Shown here piece after piece: positions 53,302 to 62,590 of a stretch of DNA of 64,000 bases. The notes beneath the pieces were generated by a model. That model made no database searches, was not told where the DNA came from, and worked only from the letters and a program-made list of their open reading frames with translations. This stretch comes from Pseudobutyrivibrio sp. GTDB lineage: Bacteria; Bacillota; Clostridia; Lachnospirales; Lachnospiraceae. Made by a program: the position numbers and the translations under genes. Location of the stretch: positions 1 to 64,000 of the forward strand of contig NZ_JAFUSK010000031.1 of the NCBI RefSeq assembly GCF_017471675.1, read 5' to 3'. Position 1 is the first letter of the stretch, and every line of letters starts with the position of its first letter.

Positions 53302-54420
53302 ATGAATGAATATATAAAAAAGCCCTATTATGTGGATTTATCAGTAACACCTTTTTGTAATTTAAAATGTCCTTTTTGTTCTGCTGGTGCGGCAGGAAGA
53401 ATGAATGATAGCAAAAAAGCGCCATTTACGCTTAGTAAACTTGAGGATATTTTTAATCAATTAGATGAGAATGATGTTATGCGAGTTAGTTTAGAAGGTG
53501 GAGAACCTTTTACTAGATCAGATATTATAGATGTATTAAATTTAGCAGATAAACACAATTTTTGGTATATGATTAATACAAACGCTACATTGATAACAGA
53601 GGAATTGGCAAAGAAGATTTCAAAAACTAATGTTGATAAGCTTTGTATTAGCATAGATGGACCAGAAAAAATACATGATTTATCTAGAGGAAGTGTGGGA
53701 AGTTTTAATAAAATGAAAGAAGCTGTGGGATATTTAAATAAATATAATGTTTCTATGGATGGCATCATAACTTTAACTAATATAAATATAGACTATTTAT
53801 TTGAGACACTAGAATTAATAAAAAATATGGGTATTAGTAATGTGGCAATAATGCTATTGGCATCTGTGGGGAAAGCATTTTGCAATAAGCATAGCGTGGA
53901 AGTTAATTACAATGACTGGAAAAAAGTTTATTTAAAGTTAACTGATTTAAAGAAAGAGGATAAATTACCTGTTAATGTTAATATTGTTCCAACAGGAGAA
54001 GCAACTCATCCATGGATGCTTTATTTACCATTACATGAAGAACACAGAGAAGATGATTTAAAATTGTTGTTAAGTCCAAGTGCTATTAGTACAATTAATA
54101 ATAATAGATTTGCATGTACTGCGGGAACAGACAATTTTGCTATTGATGGATATGGTAATGTATATGGATGTAGTCTTATGTATACTGAAAAAGACTTAAT
54201 AGCAGGTAATGTATATGAAAATTCGATTACAGATATATGGAATAATTCTTCGATATTTAAAAAATTAAGAGAAATAGAAATCGATGATGTAAAAGGGGAT
54301 TGTGCTGAATGCGAATTTCTTAGTGTTTGTCGTGGCGGTTGTCGAGTTTGTTCTTATGCAGTTAGTAAGGACTTATATTCCTCAGATGTTCGATGCCCAA
54401 AATGTGAAAGGAGCTTATAA
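53302..54420 (+). CDS. Radical SAM/SPASM peptide maturase
   Basis: 372 residues. Radical SAM cluster motif C19-NLK-C23-PF-C26, then SLEGGEPFTR (S-adenosylmethionine binding) and LCISIDGP. The C-terminal SPASM domain has the expected spacing: Cys272, Cys290, then Cys334-x2-Cys337-x5-Cys343-x3-Cys347 and later Cys350, Cys365, Cys368, for two auxiliary iron-sulfur clusters. Such enzymes form thioether, C-C or cyclophane links in peptides. Start at ATG 53302, eight nt after GGAGG. Its stop shares a base with the next start (TAATG). AT-rich with AAA lysines, unlike flanking genes. Confidence 0.92.
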   Translation: MNEYIKKPYYVDLSVTPFCNLKCPFCSAGAAGRMNDSKKAPFTLSKLEDIFNQLDENDVMRVSLEGGEPFTRSDIIDVLNLADKHNFWYMINTNATLITEELAKKISKTNVDKLCISIDGPEKIHDLSRGSVGSFNKMKEAVGYLNKYNVSMDGIITLTNINIDYLFETLELIKNMGISNVAIMLLASVGKAFCNKHSVEVNYNDWKKVYLKLTDLKKEDKLPVNVNIVPTGEATHPWMLYLPLHEEHREDDLKLLLSPSAISTINNNRFACTAGTDNFAIDGYGNVYGCSLMYTEKDLIAGNVYENSITDIWNNSSIFKKLREIEIDDVKGDCAECEFLSVCRGGCRVCSYAVSKDLYSSDVRCPKCERSL

Positions 54421-54725
54421 TGGTAAATAAATTAAATCTAGACGAATCATGTAAACCGGTATTTATTAGAAATGACGGTGATCAGTTTATTATATCATCA
54501 GGATTAGGGTTGAACTCCACAAGTGAGATTGGTGCTAGAATTATGTTGGGCATAAATAACGGTCTCAGCATATTAGAAATAAAGAATGAATTATTGGAGA
54601 CATATGATGTTGAAGAAAAGGATTTATGTTTGGACATGATTGATTTTCTAATATCCCTTAACGAATTACAAATTATTTCAGATAGCAAAGCGAAATTTTA
54701 TATTAATGAGTTGAGGTTGGTGTAA
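54420..54725 (+). CDS. PqqD-like RiPP recognition element protein
   Basis: 101 residues, acidic. Begins with beta strands (VFIRNDGDQFIISS), then GLNSTSEIGARIMLGINNGLSILEIKNELLETYDVEEKDLCLDMIDFLISLNELQII, matching the winged-helix layout of PqqD/RRE proteins that hold the leader peptide for the maturase. The order maturase-PqqD with overlapping codons on both sides (TAATG) strongly supports this. No catalytic residues. Identity by fold pattern only, not by search. Confidence 0.75.
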   Translation: MVNKLNLDESCKPVFIRNDGDQFIISSGLGLNSTSEIGARIMLGINNGLSILEIKNELLETYDVEEKDLCLDMIDFLISLNELQIISDSKAKFYINELRLV

Positions 54726-56035
54726 TGGATTTTGATTTAATAAAAAAAATTAATACAATAGCTATTCCTGGGATTCTTTCGACATTATTAAATACAATTT
54801 TTACCCTTGCTGATGAAGCAATAGTAGGACGATTGGATGTTGATGGATACACAGCAGTTTCTATTTCTGCAAATTTAATATATCAAATTATCGGAAACAT
54901 TGGTGTAATATCTATTGTATTTGCGATAATGTTTGCAAAGAGTATAGGCTCTAAAGATGAGAAAAAATGTAATGAAATATATAATTCATTAATTACTATA
55001 TCAAGTATAATAGGAGTTATTATTGTTTTAATGTCTTGCCTCATAGGAAAAACACTTTTAAGACAGATTTATGGAATTTCTGGCTCTATACTTAATGAAG
55101 CACATTTATATCTTTGTATTGCTTCTTTTACAGTTGGATTAAATCTTATTTGTTTTATTATGTCTTCTTTTTTTAAGAATATTTTTAAACCTCGCATTAC
55201 TCTTTTGGCAACTGGGCTATCTCTTCCTATAAATTTTTTTGTTGATTACATTTTAGTTTTCGGAAAATTTGGATTTCCTAAAATGCGTGTGGCTGGAGCT
55301 GCTATTGGAACGGTAGTTGGTGTTCTTGTTGAACTTTCAATTTTTATTATTTATTTTGTTAAAGAAAACAAAATTAAGTTTAAATTCTGTATTTCATTAG
55401 ATGTGTTTAGCAATGCTATAAAGATGTTTATTCCTTTACTAGGACAAGATATAATTGAAAACACACTGTTTATAATAATTGTTGGAGCAATTATTACAAG
55501 ATATAGTACGGCTTTATTTGCATCATATTCTGTGATTGTAGCTATAATTACGAGCATAAATATAATTATATATGCATACGCGGGCGCCACTATGACTATA
55601 GTGGGGCAATCTTTTTCGGATAAAGATAAAAGAAAAAAATGCCTTATTATACCTCTGTATACTTCTATATTGATATTAATAATATATTTACCACTATTGA
55701 TATGCTCGTTTTTATTTCCAAATCAAATTTGCGGATTGATAACTAATCAAAGTTTGATTATTAACACTGCTGTATCGATTTTATCTTTTGCTTTTATAAT
55801 GAATTTACTTAATATTCCGTGTCAGGTATATAAGTATGCATTGCAATCAATGGGAAAAGAAAGATACACTTTCGTTTCTACAGGAGTATCATCGGTTATT
55901 TCATGTTTATGCTTATATATATTTGTGGATTATTTTAAACTAGAATTATATGGCGTTTTTTGTGCTTATGGCATATTGTATGTAATACTTAATATATTAT
56001 TTATTAAAAAATATATTTATGCTCTTCGGCAATGA
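54725..56035 (+). CDS. MATE-family efflux transporter of the RiPP-like cassette
   Basis: 436 residues, about 12 membrane helices. Typical MATE features: opening NTIAIPGILSTLLNTIFTLADEAIVGRLD and symmetric second half with QDIIENTLFIIIVGAIIT. MATE proteins expel small cationic molecules by H+ or Na+ gradients. Here it is the only exporter in the cassette and is translationally coupled to the PqqD-like gene, so it may release the processed product. Unusual, as RiPP clusters more often use ABC exporters. Strongly AT-rich. Confidence 0.9.
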   Translation: MDFDLIKKINTIAIPGILSTLLNTIFTLADEAIVGRLDVDGYTAVSISANLIYQIIGNIGVISIVFAIMFAKSIGSKDEKKCNEIYNSLITISSIIGVIIVLMSCLIGKTLLRQIYGISGSILNEAHLYLCIASFTVGLNLICFIMSSFFKNIFKPRITLLATGLSLPINFFVDYILVFGKFGFPKMRVAGAAIGTVVGVLVELSIFIIYFVKENKIKFKFCISLDVFSNAIKMFIPLLGQDIIENTLFIIIVGAIITRYSTALFASYSVIVAIITSINIIIYAYAGATMTIVGQSFSDKDKRKKCLIIPLYTSILILIIYLPLLICSFLFPNQICGLITNQSLIINTAVSILSFAFIMNLLNIPCQVYKYALQSMGKERYTFVSTGVSSVISCLCLYIFVDYFKLELYGVFCAYGILYVILNILFIKKYIYALRQ

Positions 56036-56104
56036 TTGTATTTCTTTTAGTTATTAATTGTGTTAAAATATCACTTGCGTTTAAATTAGTAGTTGAGGTG
56101 AATT

Positions 56105-56977
56105 ATGAGCAAAGTAGCAATACTTACAGATAGTAACAGTGGCATTACACAGGCAGAAGCCAAGGAGCTTGGTGTTTATGTTATTCCAATGCCATTTTAT
56201 ATTAATGAACAGTTATATTATGAGGATATTGATTTAACACAGGAACAATTTTACGAGAAGCTGACACAGGGTGGAGAAATCACTACTTCAATGCCAATCA
56301 CAGGTAATCTTATAGATTTATGGGATAAGCTTTTAGAGGACTACGATCAGGTTGTATACATTCCTATGTCTTCAGGTCTTTCTTCATCTTGTGCTACAGC
56401 TAAGATGCTTGCTGAGGATTATGATGGTAGAGTTGTAGTTGTTGACAATCAGCGTATTTCTGTTACTCAGAAGCTTTCTGCACTTGAGGCTAAGAAGCTT
56501 GCTGATATGGGCAAATCAGCTCAGGAGATTTGCGACGCTTTAATGGAAATTAAGGCAGCTTCTACAATCTATATTACAGTAGATACTCTTGAATATCTTA
56601 AGAAGGGCGGACGTCTTACTCCTGCAGTTGCAGCTATTGGCTCTTTACTTAAGATTAAGCCAGTGCTTTCTATTTACGGAGAGAAGCTTGATAAGTTTGC
56701 AATGGCCCGCACTATGAAGCAGGCTAAATCTATTATGATAGATGCATTAAAGAAGGATATGAAAAATGTTCTTCATACAGATAACTTGGATGATGTGATT
56801 ATTTCTATTGCACACACTAATAATCTGGAGGCTGCTGAGAAGTTTAAAGAAGAGCTTTTAGCAGAGTTCCCAGGTAAAGAAATTTGGATTGATCCGTTAT
56901 CACTTTCAGTTTCATGTCATATTGGACCAGGCGCTTTAGCTTGTACAGTGACTAAGAAATTGATTGATATAAATTAA
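56105..56977 (+). CDS. DegV family fatty-acid-binding protein
   Basis: 290 residues. DegV features: ILTDSNSGITQAEAKELG at the start, TTSMPITGNLID, VYIPMSSGLSSS, and RLTPAVAAIGSLLKIKPVLS, which hold the fatty acid carboxylate. Family members (FakB) present fatty acids to a kinase. GC content and codons return to the normal of the window, marking the right end of the AT-rich cassette. No strong promoter found in the 69-nt gap; a TAAAAT-like -10 lies at about 56062. Confidence 0.92.
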   Translation: MSKVAILTDSNSGITQAEAKELGVYVIPMPFYINEQLYYEDIDLTQEQFYEKLTQGGEITTSMPITGNLIDLWDKLLEDYDQVVYIPMSSGLSSSCATAKMLAEDYDGRVVVVDNQRISVTQKLSALEAKKLADMGKSAQEICDALMEIKAASTIYITVDTLEYLKKGGRLTPAVAAIGSLLKIKPVLSIYGEKLDKFAMARTMKQAKSIMIDALKKDMKNVLHTDNLDDVIISIAHTNNLEAAEKFKEELLAEFPGKEIWIDPLSLSVSCHIGPGALACTVTKKLIDIN

Positions 56978-56999
56978 ATATTGTTTTAGGAGGATTGTT

Positions 57000-58274
57000 A
57001 TGGTTAAAGCAGTTGTAGGCGCCAATTGGGGCGATGAAGGCAAAGGTAAGATTACTGACATGATGGCAGCTGATGCAGACATCATCGTACGTTTTCAGGG
57101 TGGTGCTAATGCAGGACACACTATCGTAAACAATTATGGTAAGTTTGCACTTCACACATTACCTTCAGGAGTTTTTTATAATCATACAACAAGTATTATT
57201 GGAAACGGTGTTGCACTTAACATCCCTGTTCTCATTAAGGAAATCAAGTCTATAGAGGAGAAAGGGGTTCCAGCTCCACATATACTTGTGTCAGATAGAG
57301 CTCAGATTGTTATGCCATATCATATCCTTTTTGACCAGTATGAAGAAGAGAGATTAGGTAAGGCTTCATTCGGTTCAACAAAGAGCGGTATTGCACCATT
57401 TTATTCTGATAAGTACGCTAAAATCGGTTATCAGGTTCAGGAGCTTTTTGATGAAGATTTACTTAAGGAAAAGGTAGTTCGTACATGTGACCAGAAGAAC
57501 GTTCTTTTAGAGCATCTTTATCACAAGCCACTTCTTACACCAGAGGAATTACTTAATACTCTTCATGAATACCGTGATATGATTGCTCCTTATGTATGTG
57601 ATACATCAGCATACTTATGGAATGCAATCAAAGAGAACAAGACTATTCTTTTAGAGGGACAGCTTGGTACTCTTAAGGATCCTGATCATGGTATCTATCC
57701 TATGGTTACATCATCATCAACACTTGCACCTTATGGATGTATCGGTGCTGGCATTCCTGCACAGGAGCTTAAGCAGGTTGTTACTGTATGTAAGGCATAT
57801 TCATCTGCTGTTGGTGCTGGCGCATTTGTTTCAGAAATCTTTGGAGATGAGGCTGATGAACTTAGACGTCGCGGTGGTGACGGTGGAGAGTTTGGCGCCA
57901 CAACAGGTCGTCCTCGTCGTATGGGATGGTTCGATTGCGTTGCTTCTAAGTACGGGTGTAGAATGCAGGGTACAACAGATGTTGCATTTACAGTAGTTGA
58001 TGTTCTTGGATACCTTGATGAAATTCCTGTATGTGTTGGCTATGAAATTGATGGAGAGGTTACTACAGACTTCCCTGTTACATCTAAGCTTGAAAAGGCT
58101 AAGCCAGTACTTAAGACACTTCCAGGTTGGAAGAGTGATATTAGAGGTATCAAGAAATACGAAGATTTACCAGAAAACTGTAGAAAGTACATTGAGTTTA
58201 TTGAGAAGGAAATTGGATTCCCAATTACAATGGTTTCTAACGGTCCTGGAAGAGAAGACATTATTTATAGATAA
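57000..58274 (+). CDS. purA: Adenylosuccinate synthetase
   Basis: 424 residues. GANWGDEGKGKITDM (P-loop) and FQGGANAGHTIV at the start; GTTDVAFTVVDVLGYLDEIPVC later. First committed step from IMP to AMP. Full length; strong terminator behind. Confidence 0.97.
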   Translation: MVKAVVGANWGDEGKGKITDMMAADADIIVRFQGGANAGHTIVNNYGKFALHTLPSGVFYNHTTSIIGNGVALNIPVLIKEIKSIEEKGVPAPHILVSDRAQIVMPYHILFDQYEEERLGKASFGSTKSGIAPFYSDKYAKIGYQVQELFDEDLLKEKVVRTCDQKNVLLEHLYHKPLLTPEELLNTLHEYRDMIAPYVCDTSAYLWNAIKENKTILLEGQLGTLKDPDHGIYPMVTSSSTLAPYGCIGAGIPAQELKQVVTVCKAYSSAVGAGAFVSEIFGDEADELRRRGGDGGEFGATTGRPRRMGWFDCVASKYGCRMQGTTDVAFTVVDVLGYLDEIPVCVGYEIDGEVTTDFPVTSKLEKAKPVLKTLPGWKSDIRGIKKYEDLPENCRKYIEFIEKEIGFPITMVSNGPGREDIIYR

Positions 58275-58282
58275 ACAGATTA

Positions 58283-58306
58283 AAGCCGTCGTTTGACGGC
58301 TTTTTT
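58283..58306 (+). terminator. Intrinsic terminator after purA
   Basis: AAGCCGTC (58283-58290) / GACGGCTT (58295-58302) with GTTT loop and T6 tail. Confidence 0.95.
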
Positions 58307-58422
58307 GTTGCAAATTTTTCATATTTGATGAAAAAAATGTGAAAATAAAAATTTAGCGTAGGAAAAGGGATATAATATCTACATGTATTACTAGAATGTC
58401 AATTTATTTAAAGGAGGGTGTT

Positions 58423-59100
58423 ATGTGGTCAATTGGTGAAATTAAAGCAAGAGGTAAGGCGGCATTTAAGGCAAACTATTGGAACTCTGTTATAGTTGCA
58501 TTTATACTATCAATATTAACAGCAGGTTCTTCAGTTGCAACAAGAAATCAGACAGGTTCTGAGGATGTGCAAGAAAGCTTACTTGCAGCTGATCCGATGG
58601 TATTGCAAATTATAGCAGGCGGATTATTTGCCATCATGATTGTATCTTTATTGCTTAGAATTTTTATTTTTAATCCACTTCAGGTTGGAGGTTATCAATT
58701 TTTTAAAAAGAATGTGACAGAAGGGCATGCAACTCTTGGTACAATAGGTGAGGGCTTCAGTGGATATGGACATACTTTTATTACATTGTTACTTAGAGAT
58801 ATATTTTTAGCTTTATGGTGCTGTTTATTTGTGATTCCGGGATTAATAAAGAGCTATTCATATAGAATGGTTCCATATATTATAAAAGATAATCCAGAGC
58901 TTTCTGCTACAGAGGTTATTACAAAATCTAGAAAGATGATGGATGGACATAAATGGCGTGCATTCTTGCTTGATTTGTCATTTATCGGATGGCTGCTTCT
59001 TTCTTTAGTCACACTTGGCATTGTGGGATTATTATGGACTAATCCTTATATGCAAAATACTAATGCTGCATTATATCAGGAATTATCTAAGAATAATTAG
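58423..59100 (+). CDS. DUF975 integral membrane protein
   Basis: 225 residues beginning WSIGEIKARGKAAFKANYWNSVIVAFIL, the DUF975 opening. About five membrane helices, with conserved RMVPYIIKDNPELSATEVITKSRKMMDGHKW in the cytoplasmic part. Start at ATG 58423 after AAGGAGGG rather than the in-frame ATG 27 nt earlier. Function unknown; such proteins are frequent in Clostridia. Terminated by its own hairpin. Confidence 0.85.
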   Translation: MWSIGEIKARGKAAFKANYWNSVIVAFILSILTAGSSVATRNQTGSEDVQESLLAADPMVLQIIAGGLFAIMIVSLLLRIFIFNPLQVGGYQFFKKNVTEGHATLGTIGEGFSGYGHTFITLLLRDIFLALWCCLFVIPGLIKSYSYRMVPYIIKDNPELSATEVITKSRKMMDGHKWRAFLLDLSFIGWLLLSLVTLGIVGLLWTNPYMQNTNAALYQELSKNN

Positions 59101-59124
59101 TGTTAAAAATTATGGACATAATTA

Positions 59125-59162
59125 AAAAAGACCTTAGTCATAAAAGATTGAGGTCTTTTTTA
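59125..59162 (+). terminator. Intrinsic terminator after the DUF975 gene
   Basis: AAAAAGACCT (59125-59134) pairs with AGGTCTTTTT (59151-59160), and the stem extends inward with G-U pairs to a small A-rich loop; T-run at the end. Confidence 0.85.
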
Positions 59163-59240
59163 TAATTAGAGTTATTAATTTAGGAATTAAATTTTTATAT
59201 TTCTGATTAGGAAAGTAAGGCTGTATTTAAGGAGAAAGTG

Positions 59241-59843
59241 ATGAAAGCTTTTATTTTAAAATATTACAAATTGTTAATTCTATTGATAGCTATTGGATTG
59301 TTAGCTGTTTTTTTACTAATCACCTTTAACCACAAATCTCCAGCAAAAATGATTAAGGACTCTCAATCCAGCCATGAATCTGCCAAAATTCTTGATGAAG
59401 CAAGTGAAATTGAGGATGAAGGGGAATATGTAATCAAAATGGATAAAAACGAAGTATATAGCTTTCAGATGACAGACAATAAGGATATAATTCTTAATTT
59501 TGAGAGGAAAGCTGATAAGTGGATTTATTCTGATGATACATCTATTGAACTGAATCAAGAGAGAGTTGATAAAATATTAAATTACCTTACTGATGTAAGA
59601 TTTTTGAATGTTATTGCTTTAGGGGATGATAAGGAAAGTGACAGCTATGGGCTAAATCAGGATTCTCCTGTTTATGTAATAAAAGATGCTAACGATTATT
59701 CTACTTATATATCCCTTGGCACTGTTGATGAAAAAACAGGGCAGGTATATTTTGCTTTAAATTATGATTTTTCCAATATATATGTTAATAGTGGAAAGCT
59801 GGCTGGCCTGCATTATTATTCTATTACAGATTTGGTTCAATAA
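59241..59843 (+). CDS. Membrane-anchored DUF4340-like extracytoplasmic protein
   Basis: 200 residues. N-terminal membrane anchor (about 10-30), then an acidic outer part with VIKMDKNEVYSFQMTD, DNKDIILNFERKADKWIYSDD and a VDKILNYLTDVRFLNVI block, resembling one repeat unit of DUF4340 proteins often linked to gliding-type ABC exporters. No ABC gene is adjacent. The start may be GTG 59238 or ATG 59241, both after AAGGAG. Confidence 0.6.
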   Translation: MKAFILKYYKLLILLIAIGLLAVFLLITFNHKSPAKMIKDSQSSHESAKILDEASEIEDEGEYVIKMDKNEVYSFQMTDNKDIILNFERKADKWIYSDDTSIELNQERVDKILNYLTDVRFLNVIALGDDKESDSYGLNQDSPVYVIKDANDYSTYISLGTVDEKTGQVYFALNYDFSNIYVNSGKLAGLHYYSITDLVQ

Positions 59844-59893
59844 ATCAAATTTAGGTTAAAGAAAAATCTTAATTAAAGATATTATTTACTTTG

Positions 59894-59922
59894 TTTACAA
59901 TAAAATCAAACTGTGCTATCAT
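59894..59922 (+). promoter_or_regulatory. Promoter of rpsO-pnp
   Basis: TTTACA (59894-59899), 17-nt spacer, TATCAT (59917-59922), 91 nt before rpsO. Confidence 0.7.
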
Positions 59923-59943
59923 AGTTCAGGTATTAATTTTACT

Positions 59944-59984
59944 GTAACTCAGGTTTTGGACACTCCGACCTTTACCTTAGTTAC
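59944..59984 (+). promoter_or_regulatory. Leader hairpin upstream of rpsO
   Basis: GTAACT (59944-59949) pairs with AGTTAC (59979-59984) and AGGT (59951-59954) with ACCT (59974-59977). S15 autoregulates by binding its own leader in several bacteria; S15 binding here is inferred from position only. Confidence 0.55.
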
Positions 59985-60013
59985 GGCATATATATTAATT
60001 AGGAGGTAGTAAA

Positions 60014-60280
60014 ATGATTACAAAAGAAAAGAAACAGGCTATTATCAATGAGTACGCTAGAACAGCTGGTGACACAGGTTCTCCAGAGGTTCAGATTGCT
60101 GTTCTTTCAGCACGTATCGCTGAGCTTACAGAGCATCTTAAGGCTAACCCAGGTGATCATCATTCACGTCGTGGTATGATGAAGATGGTTGGTAAGAGAA
60201 GAAACCTTCTTGCATACCTTAAGAACACAGATATCGAGAGATATCGTTCAATCATTGAGCGTCTTGGCTTAAGAAAGTAA
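60014..60280 (+). CDS. rpsO: 30S ribosomal protein S15
   Basis: 88 residues: [28 protein letters not shown] and [22 protein letters not shown] are the S15 signatures. Binds the central domain of 16S rRNA. AGGAGG site. Conserved order rpsO-pnp. Confidence 0.98.
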   Translation: MITKEKKQAIINEYARTAGDTGSPEVQIAVLSARIAELTEHLKANPGDHHSRRGMMKMVGKRRNLLAYLKNTDIERYRSIIERLGLRK

Positions 60281-60287
60281 TCTATAG

Positions 60288-60319
60288 GAGCGGAGTACTA
60301 TTACTCCGCTCATTTTCTT
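60288..60319 (+). terminator. Terminator-like hairpin after rpsO
   Basis: Perfect stem GAGCGGAGTA (60288-60297) / TACTCCGCTC (60302-60311) followed by ATTTTCTT, a weak T-tract; probably partial termination before pnp. Confidence 0.7.
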
Positions 60320-60342
60320 ATGAAATCGGTTTATAGCAAAAT

Positions 60343-60411
60343 CCGAAGCCACTGAATTAGGAGCGATGATATGGAAGTTTGTTATCCGCGCTTCGTTTTC
60401 AGTAGTTTCGG
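60343..60411 (+). promoter_or_regulatory. Long hairpin in the rpsO-pnp gap
   Basis: CCGAAGCCACTGAA (60343-60356) pairs with TTCAGTAGTTTCGG (60398-60411), 13 of 14 positions paired including one G-U; inside it GAGCG can pair with CGC(T)TC and GATA with TATC. In enterobacteria a similar leader hairpin is cut by RNase III and allows PNPase autoregulation; the same here is inference. Confidence 0.6.
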
Positions 60412-60447
60412 GTTGATGCTTAAATAATATAATTGAAGGAGAAAACC

Positions 60448-62529
60448 ATGAAGACTTTTACAATGGATTTAGCTGGTAGAACACTTCGTGTTGATATCGG
60501 CAGAGTTGCTGCACAGGCTAATGGCGCAGCATTTATTCAGTATGGTGAAACAACAGTATTATCTACTGCTACAGCATCTGATAAGCCTCGCGATGGTATC
60601 GATTTCTTCCCACTTTCAGTTGAGTTCGAAGAGAAGACATACGCTGTTGGTAAAATCCCAGGGGGCTTTAATAAGAGAGAGGGAAAGGCATCAGAGAATT
60701 CTATCCTTACAGCACGTGTTATTGATAGACCAATGAGACCTTTATTCCCAAAGGATTATCGTAACGATGTTACACTTAACAATATGGTTATGTCTGTAGA
60801 TCCACAGTGCAGACCTGAGCTTGTTGCAATGCTTGGTGCTGCAATTTCTACATGTATTTCTGATATTCCTTTCGATGGCCCATGTGCTATGACACAGATG
60901 GGTATGATTAATGGTGAATTTATTGTTAACCCTTCACAGGAGCAGTGGGATAAGGGCGACCTTAAGCTTACAGTAGCTTCTACTAGAGAAAAGGTTATCA
61001 TGATTGAGGCTGGTGCCAACATCATCCCTGAGGACAAGATGATTGAGGCTATTTACAAGTGCCACGATGTTAACCAGACAATCATCGCATTTATCGATGA
61101 AATGGTTAAGGAATGTGGTAAGCCAAAGCATGAATATACATCATGCGCTATTCCTGAGGAGCTCTTTGCTAAGATGAAAGAGATTGTTACTCCTGAGGAA
61201 ATGGAAGGCGCTGTATTCACAGATGAAAAGCAGGTTCGTGAGGAGAATATCCGTAACATTACAGCTCGTCTTGAAGAGGCATTTGCAGATAACGAGGAAT
61301 GGCTTGCAGTTTTAGGCGAAGCTATTTATCAGTATGAAAAGAAGACAGTACGTAAGATGATTCTTAAGGATCACAAGCGTCCAGATGGTCGTGAAATCAC
61401 TCAGATTCGTCCACTTGCTGCTGAGGTTGATATTGTACCACGTGTACATGGTTCATCTATGTTCACTCGTGGACAAACACAGATTTGCGATGTTGTAACT
61501 CTTGCACCTTTATCAGAGGCTCAGAAGATTGATGGACTTGATCCATTTGTTACTGAGAAGAGATATATGCATCACTATAACTTCCCTGCATATTCTGTAG
61601 GTGAGACAAAGCCATCACGAGGACCAGGACGTCGTGAAATTGGACACGGAGCACTTGCTGAGCGTGCACTTTTACCTGTACTTCCTAGTGCAGAGGAGTT
61701 CCCATACGCTATTCGTGCCGTATCTGAGACATTTGAGTCTAACGGTTCTACATCAATGGCTTCAACATGCGCATCATGTATGTCACTTATGGCTGCTGGT
61801 GTTCCAATTAAGGCTATGGTTGCTGGTATTTCTTGTGGTCTTGTTACAGGAGATACAGATGATGATTTCGTACTTCTTACAGATATCCAGGGTCTTGAAG
61901 ATTTCTTCGGAGATATGGATTTCAAGGTTACAGGTACTAAAGAAGGTATCACAGCAATTCAGATGGATATTAAGATTCACGGTCTTACTCGTCCAATCGT
62001 TGAGGGCGCAATCGCAAGATGTCGTGAAGCTAGATTCTTTATCATGGATAACTGCATGAGCAAGGCTATTGCTGAGCCACGTGCACAGGTTGGTGAATAT
62101 GCACCTAAGATTATCCAGCTTTCAATTGATCCAGAGAAGATTGGTGATGTTGTTGGTCAGCGTGGTAAGACAATCAATGAAATCATTGCTAGATGTGATG
62201 TTAAGATTGACATCACTGATGAGGGCAATGTTTCTATCTGCGGTACAGATGCTGCTAAGATGGATGAAGCTAAGCGTATGATTGAAATCATTACAACTGA
62301 CTTCGAGCAGGGCCAGATTCTTACAGGTAAAGTTGTAAGCATTAAGGAGTTCGGTGCATTTATCGAGTTTGCCCCTGGTAAAGAGGGAATGGTTCACATT
62401 TCAAAGATTGCTAAGGAAAGAATTGATAGAGTAGAAGATGTACTTACACTTGGCGATACTGTTAAGGTTGTATGCCTTGGCAAGGACAAGATGGGACGTA
62501 TCAGTTTCTCTATTAAGGATGTACAGTAA
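60448..62529 (+). CDS. pnp: Polynucleotide phosphorylase
   Basis: 693 residues. Two RNase PH-like domains (second with RPDGREITQIRPL and VSETFESNGSTSMAS), then a KH domain (VVGQRGKTINEI) and an S1 domain (TGKVVSIKEFGAFIEFAPGKEGMVHIS). 3'-5' phosphorolytic exonuclease of mRNA decay. ATG 60448 after GAAGGAG preferred to the TTG five codons before. Confidence 0.97.
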   Translation: MKTFTMDLAGRTLRVDIGRVAAQANGAAFIQYGETTVLSTATASDKPRDGIDFFPLSVEFEEKTYAVGKIPGGFNKREGKASENSILTARVIDRPMRPLFPKDYRNDVTLNNMVMSVDPQCRPELVAMLGAAISTCISDIPFDGPCAMTQMGMINGEFIVNPSQEQWDKGDLKLTVASTREKVIMIEAGANIIPEDKMIEAIYKCHDVNQTIIAFIDEMVKECGKPKHEYTSCAIPEELFAKMKEIVTPEEMEGAVFTDEKQVREENIRNITARLEEAFADNEEWLAVLGEAIYQYEKKTVRKMILKDHKRPDGREITQIRPLAAEVDIVPRVHGSSMFTRGQTQICDVVTLAPLSEAQKIDGLDPFVTEKRYMHHYNFPAYSVGETKPSRGPGRREIGHGALAERALLPVLPSAEEFPYAIRAVSETFESNGSTSMASTCASCMSLMAAGVPIKAMVAGISCGLVTGDTDDDFVLLTDIQGLEDFFGDMDFKVTGTKEGITAIQMDIKIHGLTRPIVEGAIARCREARFFIMDNCMSKAIAEPRAQVGEYAPKIIQLSIDPEKIGDVVGQRGKTINEIIARCDVKIDITDEGNVSICGTDAAKMDEAKRMIEIITTDFEQGQILTGKVVSIKEFGAFIEFAPGKEGMVHISKIAKERIDRVEDVLTLGDTVKVVCLGKDKMGRISFSIKDVQ

Positions 62530-62547
62530 AATTATTTGATTTATTTT

Positions 62548-62579
62548 GCGCCTGGCATTTTATGTCAGGCGCATTTTTT
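62548..62579 (+). terminator. Intrinsic terminator after pnp
   Basis: GCGCCTGGCA (62548-62557) / TGTCAGGCGC (62563-62572), one G-U pair, TTTTA loop, T6 tail. Confidence 0.92.
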
Positions 62580-62590
62580 AAGGGAAAGCT

